The notes under the pieces were generated by a model. The model did no database searches and was not told where the DNA came from. It saw nothing but the letters and a program-made list of their open reading frames with translations. Source: Acidimicrobiales bacterium (lineage in GTDB: Bacteria > Actinomycetota > Acidimicrobiia > Acidimicrobiales > Iamiaceae). From it: 10,030 bases of DNA. The stretch lies in contig JAGQSI010000049.1 in the NCBI GenBank assembly GCA_020439605.1, positions 1 to 10,030 of the forward strand. The letters run 5' to 3'. Positions 1 to 6,980 of the stretch are shown here, one piece after another. Made by a program: the position numbers and the translations under genes. Positions within the stretch are counted from its first letter, which is position 1. Each line of letters starts with the position of its first letter.

Positions 1-315
1 GCCTACACCAACGACATAGATCAGTTTCTGATTCTCGGTGCACAGGTGCTCGCTATTAGTCCCCAGAATCTCGATAGCCACGAAGGCTTTGCCCTGCACC
101 AGGGAGGCTTTGCGTTTCCGCTCCTGGCTGACGAGGACAAGGAGATGGCCCGAAGCTATGGGGTTCTGGGTCCGCTGGGTTACTACCGCAGATGCGTATT
201 CGTGGTGGATGGGAATGGCAGGCTCGCCTATGTCCATCGTGGACATTCGGCCTCCAACTTCCGCACCACCAGGGAGCTAGTGGCGGCCATAGAACAGATC
301 GGCTCGAATCTCTAG
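1..315 (+). CDS. Peroxiredoxin (AhpC/TSA, Bcp-like), C-terminal part only
   Basis: The reading frame is open from the first base and gives 104 residues before a TAG stop; the start lies outside the window. The visible part matches the second half of a thioredoxin-fold peroxiredoxin of the AhpC/TSA/Bcp group. A strand reading VLAISPQNLDSHEGFA is followed by FPLLADEDKEMARSYGVLG, then RRCVFVVDGNGRLAYVHRG and a closing helix. These enzymes reduce peroxides in the cytoplasm with a peroxidatic cysteine near residue 45, which would be upstream of the window. The active site therefore cannot be checked, nor can the subclass (1-Cys, 2-Cys or AhpE-like). The Arg-Arg pair before the last core strand fits the conserved active-site arginine region. 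The gene converges on the ABC permease gene and shares its stop bases. Family assignment is firm; exact subfamily is inference. Confidence 0.85.
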   Translation, partial: AYTNDIDQFLILGAQVLAISPQNLDSHEGFALHQGGFAFPLLADEDKEMARSYGVLGPLGYYRRCVFVVDGNGRLAYVHRGHSASNFRTTRELVAAIEQIGSNL

Positions 316-1208
316 ACGCCGTCGGCCACACCCAAGAGCCTGGCCCTGCTCACCGCACGCATGCCACGCGACAGGCCGAATCCGGCAACGATCCAAGCAA
401 TAATGCCGAGGACAAACCCGGCTGACTCTGCGCCAAAGAGTGCTCCGGTGCTCTGGCTGTAGGCGATTCCGATCATTGGAAGCGTTACGAGTCCGGCAGC
501 CTGTTGGGCTGCTGCTGTGGACTTCACTCGCGCTGAGAGCCTCAACACGATCGACAACGTGAGTGCGAGAAACGGCGGCACTACCCACAACATGAGAACC
601 CACCAAGATGTGGTTGGGAAGAACCATCCGCCCACCTCTGGACCCACGAAGAAGTTCACCACCAGTGAGTAGATCCCGAAACCGACGAGCGTCGTCGCGT
701 AGCCGGGTAACAAGCTTGCGATGAGCTTGCCCAGATAGATCTCGCGTTCATGCGCAGGGGAGTGGGCCAAGAACTCCCCGGTACCACGTTCTCGTTCCCC
801 AACGATCGTTGATGCTCCAATCGCAGTGGAGATCGTTAGCGGCACCACAATTGCTACCGGTGCCAGAAGGAATACCGCTAGCGCGTATGCGGTCTTTCCT
901 TCAGGGGACTCGCCTTGAATCTGACGTTGGGCCGAGGTGGGTAGAACCTTGAGGGTTTCCGACACTTGGCTGACAACCTTGACATCTCCGATCTTGGTGA
1001 TGGTCAACAACAAGACAGTTGGAATGATCAGAAAGAAGATTGCTCCGAGAAAGACCATCGGCATCCAAAAGCCTTTGTCCTCGAGGAGCTGACGCAAATC
1101 CGAGCGTGCGACAATCTTCACCCTGGTCCAGTTCAGATCTAGCCATCCGTTTCGAGACGGCTGTGGCAGAGCGGAGCTGCTGGCGGGAACGGTCTGATCT
1201 GAGTTCAT
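312..1208 (-). CDS. ABC-2 type transporter permease
   Basis: This is a 298-residue membrane protein, presumably the channel subunit of an exporter driven by the ATPase encoded just upstream. A soluble N-terminus of about 48 residues precedes a first membrane helix (about 49-71). An extracytoplasmic stretch (72-106) follows, then about five more helices near 107-135, 163-187, 200-226, 236-255 and 262-280. The motif GERERGTGEFLAHSP (137-151) after the second helix is the family's characteristic cytoplasmic coupling segment (compare GEKERGTLE in NatB-like proteins). I chose ATG at 1208 over the in-frame ATG at 1232 because it overlaps the ATPase stop as ATGA and has AAGGA six bases upstream. The substrate cannot be read from the sequence; multidrug, lipid, Na+ or peptide export are all possible. 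The C-terminal stop shares a CTAG palindrome with the peroxiredoxin stop. Confidence 0.88.
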   Translation of the reverse strand: MNSDQTVPASSSALPQPSRNGWLDLNWTRVKIVARSDLRQLLEDKGFWMPMVFLGAIFFLIIPTVLLLTITKIGDVKVVSQVSETLKVLPTSAQRQIQGESPEGKTAYALAVFLLAPVAIVVPLTISTAIGASTIVGERERGTGEFLAHSPAHEREIYLGKLIASLLPGYATTLVGFGIYSLVVNFFVGPEVGGWFFPTTSWWVLMLWVVPPFLALTLSIVLRLSARVKSTAAAQQAAGLVTLPMIGIAYSQSTGALFGAESAGFVLGIIAWIVAGFGLSRGMRAVSRARLLGVADGV

Positions 1209-2305
1209 GGTTGATCCTTGTTGGCGGGCCATCCCGTAAGGGCGGCAACTTGCCTGTGACGATCCGTTAGGGCTTCATCGCTGCTGTCTTGAGACTCGGA
1301 GGTGAAGCTTGGAGAAAGTTGTCTACCGCCGTCGTCGGCAATATTGCGTTTGGTGCGCACAGCGAAATAGAGGTCTTCAAGGCTGGGTTGGATTGGTTCA
1401 ACCTGGGTGAGGCGCACAGCGTTGGCAACGAGTGCAGCGATGATGTCTGGCACATGGTGCTCTCCGTCTAGGTGCAGCCGCTTTTGGTACACCGTCGAGG
1501 TTGGTTCAACCTGGCGCACTCCTTCTATCGAGCTCAACAGAGCTTCATCTAGAGGGCCTTCGCTGCCGATCAACACAACGGTCCCGGGCCAGAACCGTTG
1601 GGTCAGTTCCGCTGGAGTACCTGAGACCAGATCCTTGCCGTCCTCCATCACGATCACCTTGTCGGCGAGACCTTCGGCCTCGAGCAGGAGGTGCGTGCAC
1701 ATCACAACGGTGCGTCCATCGGAGGTCATCTCTCGAATCATCTCCAGTACAGCGTGACTCGATTCGGGGTCTAGTCCAGACGTCGGTTCATCGAACAGGA
1801 GCAGATCTGGTCCATGAAGAATCGATCTCGCTAGCGCGAGACGGGTTTTCATGCCCGTGGAAAAGCCGCCCACCCTTTGGGAGAGAGCATGTTCTATACC
1901 GAATCGTGCCGCAGCAGATCGGATCCTCTCGTCAATCTGATCTCCTCGTCCAAGGCCGTAGAGTTCCGCCGCGTATGCGAGGTTTGCGTGACCATCAAGG
2001 CGGTCATAAAGAGCCGGCTTGGCAGAGACGACCCCACACCTACGTCGAACCTCTTCACCGAAAACCGCCGGATCGAGTCCGAAGGTCTTGACCGATCCAC
2101 CATGGGGTTCAAGGGCCCCTGTGATCATTCTGATGGCGGTGGTTTTCCCTGCTCCATTTGGTCCGAGAAGAACCGTGATCTTGTTCTCGGGCACCTCGAG
2201 GTCGAGTCCGGCAAGGGCGTTGACATCGCCAAAACGTCTCCTTACAGATCTGAGTTCGACTACGAGGTTGTTGGTGGCAGTACCCGGTGGTGCCGCAAAG
2301 GTCAT
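1205..2305 (-). CDS. ABC transporter ATP-binding protein (NatA/DrrA-like)
   Basis: The 366-residue protein carries all the main nucleotide-binding motifs: Walker A GPNGAGKT (48-55), signature FSTGM (149-153, a variant of LSGGQ), Walker B LLLFDEPTSGLDP (168-180) and the switch histidine in CTHLLLEAE (H205). The usual Q-loop glutamine is not evident: the segment reads VVSAKPALYDRL (about 92-103), as in divergent ABC-2 exporter ATPases that carry other residues there. A C-terminal domain ending in PSLEDLYFAV (307-316) is typical of ABC-2 ATPases. After it comes a polar tail of about 50 residues rich in Ser, Asp and Gln. ATG at 2305 was chosen because homology begins soon after it; the in-frame GTG at 2377 would add 24 residues of non-ABC character. 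The gene is coupled to the permease by ATGA. Exporter role is solid, substrate unknown. Confidence 0.9.
   Translation of the reverse strand: MTFAAPPGTATNNLVVELRSVRRRFGDVNALAGLDLEVPENKITVLLGPNGAGKTTAIRMITGALEPHGGSVKTFGLDPAVFGEEVRRRCGVVSAKPALYDRLDGHANLAYAAELYGLGRGDQIDERIRSAAARFGIEHALSQRVGGFSTGMKTRLALARSILHGPDLLLFDEPTSGLDPESSHAVLEMIREMTSDGRTVVMCTHLLLEAEGLADKVIVMEDGKDLVSGTPAELTQRFWPGTVVLIGSEGPLDEALLSSIEGVRQVEPTSTVYQKRLHLDGEHHVPDIIAALVANAVRLTQVEPIQPSLEDLYFAVRTKRNIADDGGRQLSPSFTSESQDSSDEALTDRHRQVAALTGWPANKDQP
1215..1219 (-). promoter_or_regulatory. Shine-Dalgarno AAGGA for the ABC permease
   Basis: On the reverse strand AAGGA lies six bases before the ATG at 1208. It sits inside the 3' end of the ATPase gene and, with the ATGA overlap, decides the permease start. 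Using the ATG at 1232 would place this site inside the gene. Confidence 0.75.
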
Positions 2306-2360
2306 CGGGACCCATCGGCCGGGAGACCTACACCTGAAGGGGTCGCACCCGATGGTCCCG
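2306..2360. repeat. Imperfect 12-bp inverted repeat next to the ABC ATPase start
   Basis: The arm CGGGACCCATCGG (2306-2318) is matched on the opposite strand by CCGATGGTCCCG (2349-2360), differing by one inserted C. The arms are separated by 30 bases. The left arm touches the ATPase ATG (2303-2305). The right arm falls about where the -35 region of ruvC would be. It could be an operator dyad controlling the divergent genes, or a hairpin in the ATPase leader mRNA that hides its weak GATGGG ribosome site. Only the symmetry is seen; either role is inference. Confidence 0.5.
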
Positions 2361-2381
2361 CCATTTGTCGGTCCCACGAGC

Positions 2382-2387
2382 TACCCT
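2382..2387 (+). promoter_or_regulatory. Possible -10 element (TACCCT) for leaderless ruvC
   Basis: TACCCT fits the TANNNT -10 pattern common in actinobacteria. It ends seven bases before the GTG at 2395, so transcription would begin at or within a base of the start codon. No Shine-Dalgarno sequence is present before that GTG. No convincing -35 box is seen at 17 bases. The same geometry recurs at 4595-4600. Confidence 0.45.
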
Positions 2388-2394
2388 CGTACAG

Positions 2395-2916
2395 GTGTTC
2401 GTGTTAGGTATCGATCCTGGCTTGTCCAGATGTGGTTATGGAGCGGTTCGTGCCGATAGCTCCGCCACACGCGCAATCGCCATTGGAGTTATCAAGACTG
2501 CGGCGTCAACGCCGCTCCCAAACCGATTGGCAGAGCTCCAACTCGAGCTACGAGATCTGCTGGCCGAGTTGAAACCAGACGTGGTTGCTGTGGAGAGAAT
2601 CTTCTTCCAGAACAACGTTCGTACCGCCATGTCGGTCGGTCAGGCGAGCGGGCTAGCCATGGCCGAGGCGGTTGCCGCTGGCTGTGAGGTGGTTCAGTAC
2701 TCACCCAACGAGGTGAAGTTGGCAGTGACCGGAGATGGATCCGCTGATAAAGCCCAGGTGCAGGAGATGGTGAGACGCCTCCTTGGTCTATCGGCCGTTC
2801 CGAAGCCCGCCGACGCCGCTGATGCTGCGGCTATAGCACTTTGTCATCTCGCCCATGCCCCGGTGAGGGCCAGGATCAACAAGGCTCAGCTAAGCGCAAG
2901 TGGAGGTTCTCGATGA
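2395..2916 (+). CDS. ruvC: Crossover junction endodeoxyribonuclease RuvC
   Basis: RuvC is the Holliday-junction resolvase that cuts the four-way junction moved by RuvAB, completing recombination repair. The 173-residue protein matches the usual size. The RNase H-fold catalytic acids are in place: D7 in VLGIDPGLSRCGYG, E67 in AVERIFF, and D140 and D143 in KPADAADAAAIALCH. The conserved RTAMSVGQASG stretch (about 76-86) and YSPNEVK (102-108) are also present. GTG at 2395 is preferred because it gives MFVLGIDPG, the normal family N-terminus; TTG at 2365 would add ten residues, and GTG at 2401 is a close alternative. It heads the forward gene block, diverges from the ABC operon, and overlaps ruvA by ATGA. 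The gene often found upstream in actinobacteria, yebC, is not here. Identification is certain; the exact start is likely. Confidence 0.96.
   Translation: MFVLGIDPGLSRCGYGAVRADSSATRAIAIGVIKTAASTPLPNRLAELQLELRDLLAELKPDVVAVERIFFQNNVRTAMSVGQASGLAMAEAVAAGCEVVQYSPNEVKLAVTGDGSADKAQVQEMVRRLLGLSAVPKPADAADAAAIALCHLAHAPVRARINKAQLSASGGSR
2902..2906 (+). promoter_or_regulatory. Shine-Dalgarno GGAGG for ruvA
   Basis: A perfect GGAGG core lies six bases before the ruvA ATG, inside the last codons of ruvC. It fixes the ruvA start at 2913 rather than at alternative codons further upstream in the same frame, and supports independent ribosome loading as well as coupling. Confidence 0.85.
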
Positions 2917-3518
2917 TTGGTTCGTTGCGAGGAGTCCTATTGGACCGCTCCATCAGCGGTGAGATTCTCATCGAGGTCTCTGGAGTTGGCTATCGGGTGC
3001 AGGCCGGCCCAGCCACCGCGGCAAAGCTTGGGGACATGGACTCTGAGGTCTTTGTCTGGGTCCACCATCACATTCGAGAGGACGCAGACACACTTTATGG
3101 TTTCTCGTCAAAGTCGGAGCGAGACTGTTTCGAAGCGCTGCTTGGTGCTCACGGGGTTGGCCCGTCTTTGGGGCTGGCCATCCTCTCTGTTCATCCCCCG
3201 GTAAATCTCGCTCGCGTCCTCGCAGATGATGATGTTGCGGCGTTGTGCCTGGTCCCGGGGGTGGGCAAGAAGACCGCGGCACGGCTTCTCATCGAGTTGA
3301 AGTCCAAGCTGGATGTACCGCTGGGAGAAAGCGCAGTTCCCAGCGCTGGACAATCAGATCAAAGCGCTCAGCTATCTACACGTTCAGATGTTCGCAATGC
3401 GCTGAGTGAGTTGGGATACTCCCCAGAAGAAATTGCCGAGGCCACTAGAGAGTTGGGCGATGGAGATGCTGGTGTGCTGCTCAAAGAAGCACTACGGCGT
3501 TTGGCAGGTGCCCGTTAA
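2913..3518 (+). CDS. ruvA: Holliday junction DNA helicase subunit RuvA
   Basis: RuvA binds the four-way junction as a tetramer and loads the RuvB motors for branch migration. The protein has 201 residues, close to the E. coli length of 203. The N-terminal OB-fold domain starts [12 protein letters not shown]. The acidic pin region is seen as [10 protein letters not shown] (55-64), with E56 and D57 matching the pin acids of E. coli. Two helix-hairpin-helix motifs follow, around [14 protein letters not shown] (78-91) and [13 protein letters not shown] (114-126). A variable linker (about 135-155) leads to the small C-terminal domain III (about 158-200), which contacts RuvB. The start is set by a GGAGG site and by the ATGA overlap with ruvC. 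The stop is two bases from the ruvB start, so ruvCAB forms one translation unit. Confidence 0.97.
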   Translation: MIGSLRGVLLDRSISGEILIEVSGVGYRVQAGPATAAKLGDMDSEVFVWVHHHIREDADTLYGFSSKSERDCFEALLGAHGVGPSLGLAILSVHPPVNLARVLADDDVAALCLVPGVGKKTAARLLIELKSKLDVPLGESAVPSAGQSDQSAQLSTRSDVRNALSELGYSPEEIAEATRELGDGDAGVLLKEALRRLAGAR

Positions 3519-3520
3519 CC

Positions 3521-4567
3521 ATGAGAGATGAACTCCTCACCCCAGAACCTGTAGATATCGCAGAGCAATCAGATGAGGTCAGCCTTCGCCCCAAGACCCT
3601 CGAAGATTTCGTGGGCCAAGCGGAACTCAAAGAACACCTGAGCATCATTCTCGAAGCGGCGCGCAGACGAGGGCAGGCCGCAGACCACCTCCTGTTCGCT
3701 GGTCCTCCGGGGCTCGGCAAAACCACCCTTGCAGGAATTGTGGCCGCAGAGATGGGAGCAGAACTGCACGTCACATCTGGCCCTGCGTTGGAGCGTGGCG
3801 GAGATATCGCCTCAATCCTGTCGCAGCTCTCAGAAGGCGACGTCTTGTTCATAGACGAGATCCACCGGCTTTCCAGGGCGGTGGAAGAGGTCCTCTATCC
3901 GGCCATCGAGGACTTCCAACTAGACATCGTGTTGGGTAAGGGCCCAGCTGCGCGATCCATTCGGATGGATGTCCCTCGTTTCACACTGGTCGGCGCTACT
4001 ACCCGCACTGGGCTTATTACAGGACCTCTAAGAGACCGCTTCGGACTGGTGGCCAGACTGGAGTATTACGAACCGTCAGATCTTGAGGCCATCGTGTGGC
4101 GAGCGGCAGGCATCTTGGATGTTCGTGCAGACCCGGACGGCTGCGCCGAGATTGCCAGACGAGCACGAGGTACCCCACGAATCGCCAACCGGCTACTGAG
4201 GCGCGTAAGGGACTTCGCCGAAGTTCGAGGTTCAGGAGTGGTGGATGCTGCTGCTGCTCGAGACGGACTCAAAGTGTTCGGTGTAGATGAGAAGGGTCTC
4301 GACAAGGTGGACCGGGCACTGTTGAAGGCGCTTTGTGAACGTTTCGCAGGTGGTCCAGTAGGTCTATCAACCCTGGCAATCAGCGTTGCTGAACCAACCG
4401 AAACCGTCGAGGACGTCTACGAACCGTTTCTCATTCGCGAGGGTTTGTTGATGCGAACCCCAAGGGGTCGTGTAGCTACCCCAGCCGCTTGGCAACATCT
4501 CGGCCTTAGCGTTCCAGCCGTTTCCTCAGATCTCGATTCAGACCTACCAAAGGGCCTGTTCGGCTGA
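3521..4567 (+). CDS. ruvB: Holliday junction branch migration ATPase RuvB
   Basis: RuvB is the hexameric AAA+ motor that pumps DNA through the RuvA-bound junction. The 348-residue protein carries [12 protein letters not shown] (22-33) at the start of the ATPase domain, Walker A GPPGLGKT (61-68) and Walker B LFIDEIH (109-115). Sensor 1 lies in GATTR (158-162), the arginine-finger region in TGPLRDRFG (167-175) and sensor 2 in [15 protein letters not shown] (217-231). A winged-helix C-terminal domain follows (about 265-340) with the family pattern [13 protein letters not shown] and [17 protein letters not shown]. All expected motifs are intact. It starts with ATG two bases after ruvA; AGGTG lies about eleven bases upstream, so translation is probably coupled. 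The next gene starts 40 bases later and may have its own promoter. Confidence 0.98.
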   Translation: MRDELLTPEPVDIAEQSDEVSLRPKTLEDFVGQAELKEHLSIILEAARRRGQAADHLLFAGPPGLGKTTLAGIVAAEMGAELHVTSGPALERGGDIASILSQLSEGDVLFIDEIHRLSRAVEEVLYPAIEDFQLDIVLGKGPAARSIRMDVPRFTLVGATTRTGLITGPLRDRFGLVARLEYYEPSDLEAIVWRAAGILDVRADPDGCAEIARRARGTPRIANRLLRRVRDFAEVRGSGVVDAAAARDGLKVFGVDEKGLDKVDRALLKALCERFAGGPVGLSTLAISVAEPTETVEDVYEPFLIREGLLMRTPRGRVATPAAWQHLGLSVPAVSSDLDSDLPKGLFG

Positions 4568-4594
4568 TCTCAGCGACCCTTGCCGTTACGGATG

Positions 4595-4600
4595 TAGCCT
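4595..4600 (+). promoter_or_regulatory. Possible -10 element (TAGCCT) for a leaderless ligase gene
   Basis: TAGCCT matches TANNNT and ends exactly seven bases before the GTG at 4608, the same spacing seen before ruvC. The 40-base gap holds no purine-rich ribosome site. The heptamer GCGACCC occurs twice, at 4573-4579 and 4601-4607, on either side of this hexamer. No clear -35 box is visible. Confidence 0.4.
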
Positions 4601-4607
4601 GCGACCC

Positions 4608-5747
4608 GTGCGGATCGCCTTCAATCCCTCACCAAAGCCAACCATTGGAATCGAAGTTGAACTAGAGCTGATTGACCTGCGAACCGGTCAGTTGGCATCG
4701 CATTCCACCGAGATCCTCACAGAGCTCGGCAAGGCTCACGAAGATGGGGTCCACCCCAAGGCCAAACACGAGCTCTTCGAATCCTGCATCGAGATAATTA
4801 CCGGAGTCTGTGACACGGTCGGCCAAGCGCGACTGGATCTCGAAGAGACGCTGAACGAGGTGCGCCAGGCCGCAGGTGCCCGAGGGCTCACGGTGGTGTG
4901 CTCAGGTAGTCATCCGTTCTCACTCTGGAGCGAGCAATCAATAAGCCCCAACGAACGTTACGAGAGCCTGGTACACGAAATGGCCTGGATGGCTCGACGG
5001 CTTCAGATCTTTGGGGTGCATGTCCATGTTGGTGTTCGCTCGCCGGACAAGGCCATAACCATCACCAACGCGATTGGGAACCACATAGGGCACTTCTTGG
5101 CATTGAGCGCATCAAGTCCGTTCTGGGAAGGTCATGACACCGGCTTGGCTTCCGCTCGTTCCAAGGTCTTTGAGGGACTGCCCACTGCTGGTCTTCCGGC
5201 CAATGTCGCAAACTGGGAGCAGTTCGAGCAGTACATGACCACTTTGGTAGCTGCCGGTGCCATCTCCACTGTCCGGGAGGTCTGGTGGGACGTACGTCCC
5301 CATCCTGATTTTGGGACAGTTGAGCTAAGGATGTGCGACGGTCTCGCCACCCTCGCAGAGGTTGCCTCAATCGCTGCCCTGGCCCAATGCCTGGTAGTTC
5401 ACGTGGACCGCCTGGACGATCATGGAAATGCTCCGCAACGTCACAAGGATTGGGTGATGGGGGAGAACAAGTGGCGTGCAGCTCGCCACGGACTCGATGC
5501 ACAACTCATAGTGGATGAGCAGGGAACCACGATGTCTGCTCGCGACGCCATTGCCGAGCTGGTGAGAGAACTTGAGCCGATAAGCGTTGAGCTCGGATGC
5601 GCCGCAGAGCTCAACGGAGTCCTCACGATTATCGAACACGGACCTGGTTATGCACGCCAGCGAGAAGCCTCGGAGGGCGGAACCAACCTCTGGGCAGTAG
5701 TGGACATGCTGGCACGGGAACTGAGTACAGGCGTGATAGGCGGATGA
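4608..5747 (+). CDS. YbdK-type glutamate-cysteine ligase / carboxylate-amine ligase (GCS2 family)
   Basis: This 379-residue protein belongs to the GCS2 family, ATP-dependent ligases that join a glutamate gamma-carboxyl (or a similar acid) to an amine such as cysteine. Family segments in order are GIEVELELIDLRTGQL (14-29), CSGSHPFSLW (98-107), NERYESLV (115-122), FGVHVHVGV (135-143), ALSASSPFWEGHDTGLASAR (165-184), WWDVRPHPDFGTVELRMCD (226-244) and NKWRAARHGLD (287-297). They align well with E. coli YbdK, whose glutamate-cysteine ligase activity is weak, so the true substrate is uncertain. Actinobacteria use mycothiol rather than glutathione, and related ligases (EgtA) feed ergothioneine synthesis; neither role is shown here. 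GTG at 4608 gives the usual N-terminus and has no ribosome site. The stop overlaps the amidohydrolase start as ATGA, suggesting the two act on linked substrates. Confidence 0.9.
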   Translation: MRIAFNPSPKPTIGIEVELELIDLRTGQLASHSTEILTELGKAHEDGVHPKAKHELFESCIEIITGVCDTVGQARLDLEETLNEVRQAAGARGLTVVCSGSHPFSLWSEQSISPNERYESLVHEMAWMARRLQIFGVHVHVGVRSPDKAITITNAIGNHIGHFLALSASSPFWEGHDTGLASARSKVFEGLPTAGLPANVANWEQFEQYMTTLVAAGAISTVREVWWDVRPHPDFGTVELRMCDGLATLAEVASIAALAQCLVVHVDRLDDHGNAPQRHKDWVMGENKWRAARHGLDAQLIVDEQGTTMSARDAIAELVRELEPISVELGCAAELNGVLTIIEHGPGYARQREASEGGTNLWAVVDMLARELSTGVIGG

Positions 5748-6949
5748 CCTCTCGAACGGAGTCCGCAGCTCGCATCGCCAATTCGATTGGTGAGATCGAG
5801 CCCTCTCTCATCGCGTTGCGTCGAGATCTCCACTCGTATCCAGAAGCCTCTTGGAACGAGCATCGGACCACCGAGGTTCTAGGTGACATGCTGCGAGCTG
5901 CAGGTATGGAGCCCGAACTCGGTCCCACCGGCACCGGACTCATCTGCGACATTGGCACGGAGGGACCAGTTGTTGCGATCCGCGGAGACATAGATGCTCT
6001 AGCGTTGAACGATCTCAAAGAGGTTCCTTACAGGTCCCAGTTCCCTGGACTTTGCCACGGCTGTGGACATGATCTCCATGCAACGGTCACTGTCGGTGCC
6101 GCTATGGCACTCGCCAGTGAACTGAAACGTTCTGAGATCCCTGGCAGGGTTCGGATCCTGCTTCAGCCAGCAGAAGAAGCCATCCCCGGTGGAGCTCGCT
6201 GCTTTGTAGACGCAGGCCACGTCGATGATGTCGAAGTGGTGTTCGCGTTGCATTCAGATCCATCACGACAGGTTGGTTCTATTGGGGTGAGTGCGGGTGC
6301 CATCACCTCGGCCGCAGATCAGTTCACCATTCGTCTTCACGGTCCAGGTGGCCATACCGGACGCCCCCATGAAACCGCCGATCTAGCCCACATTGCCGCC
6401 AAGATCGCCATCGAATTGCCAGCAACTCTTGGGAGGCTCTGTGACCCACGAGATGGCCTCAACGTGACCTTTGGTGCAATTCAGGTAGGGACAGCGTCCA
6501 ACGTCATCGCAACTCAAGCAACACTGCTTGGGTCGTTACGAGCATCAGGTCGCGGGGCCTGGGAAAACGCACCTACACATTTTCGCCGAGTGTTGCGTTC
6601 GATCGTGGAACCCCTCGGCGCCACATGGGAACTCGACCACAAGGTCGGCGCCCCGCCGATCATGAATGATCCCTGGGCGGTTGCTCATGTGGAGTCGGCG
6701 GCAAGATTGGCTCCCGGTGTGGACCACGTCGGGCCCACTGCCCAAAGCGCAGGGGGAGAGGACTTCTCCTGGTATGGCGATAAAGCCAAGTTGGGGTACT
6801 TCCGTCTCGGGGTGTGGGATCCTGCTGGGCTGAGGGTGGACCTGCACGCTGGGAACTTCGATGTTCACGAAGCTGCGATCGGTATCGGTGCCACCGTTCT
6901 GGCAGGAGCAGCATTTCGGGCACTTGAGGATCTAATGACATCGTCGTGA
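5744..6949 (+). CDS. M20D family metal-dependent amidohydrolase
   Basis: The 401-residue protein matches the M20D amidohydrolases (hippurate, N-acyl amino acid and IAA-amino acid hydrolases), two-metal enzymes that cleave an amide to free an amino acid. The N-terminal pattern LRRDLHSYPEASWNE (25-39) is typical. Metal-site residues are all present: C107 and H109 in CHGCGHD, catalytic E144 and ligand E145 in QPAEE, H170 in ALHSDP, and H368 in LHAGNFDVHE. GGEDFSWY (337-344) is also characteristic. The dimerisation lid covers about 186-300 and includes HGPGGHTGRPHE (199-210). No signal peptide is visible, so it should be cytoplasmic. ATG at 5744 overlaps the ligase stop as ATGA, with AGGCGG directly upstream; an in-frame GTG or ATG far upstream would only extend into the ligase gene. 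Class is firm, substrate unknown. Confidence 0.92.
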   Translation: MTSRTESAARIANSIGEIEPSLIALRRDLHSYPEASWNEHRTTEVLGDMLRAAGMEPELGPTGTGLICDIGTEGPVVAIRGDIDALALNDLKEVPYRSQFPGLCHGCGHDLHATVTVGAAMALASELKRSEIPGRVRILLQPAEEAIPGGARCFVDAGHVDDVEVVFALHSDPSRQVGSIGVSAGAITSAADQFTIRLHGPGGHTGRPHETADLAHIAAKIAIELPATLGRLCDPRDGLNVTFGAIQVGTASNVIATQATLLGSLRASGRGAWENAPTHFRRVLRSIVEPLGATWELDHKVGAPPIMNDPWAVAHVESAARLAPGVDHVGPTAQSAGGEDFSWYGDKAKLGYFRLGVWDPAGLRVDLHAGNFDVHEAAIGIGATVLAGAAFRALEDLMTSS

Positions 6950-6980
6950 GCTCGTGTGGGCCTTTACGCTGTACGGTCCC

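Noticed and set aside
1209..1232. Upstream ATG at 1232 as the ABC permease start
   Set aside because: The ATG at 1208 has AAGGA at good spacing and an ATGA overlap with the ATPase stop; the longer start would bury that site.
2306..2377. GTG at 2377 as the ABC ATPase start
   Set aside because: The extra 24 residues (Cys, Arg and Gly rich) do not resemble ABC ATPases and would be coded across the inverted repeat. It cannot be fully excluded.
2365..2394. TTG at 2365 as the ruvC start
   Set aside because: It adds ten residues before the standard MFVLGIDPG N-terminus and has no ribosome site.
1501..2407. Long forward-strand open frames (196 and 176 residues) opposite the ABC ATPase gene
   Set aside because: They are antisense to a gene with all ABC motifs, have no recognisable domain, and have Arg/Ser/Pro-rich shadow composition.
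6954..6980. Upstream GTG at 6954 as the queA start
   Set aside because: It adds MWAFTLYGP, which has no counterpart in QueA proteins, while GTG 6981 aligns with the family N-terminus. The small gap to the upstream gene is its only support.
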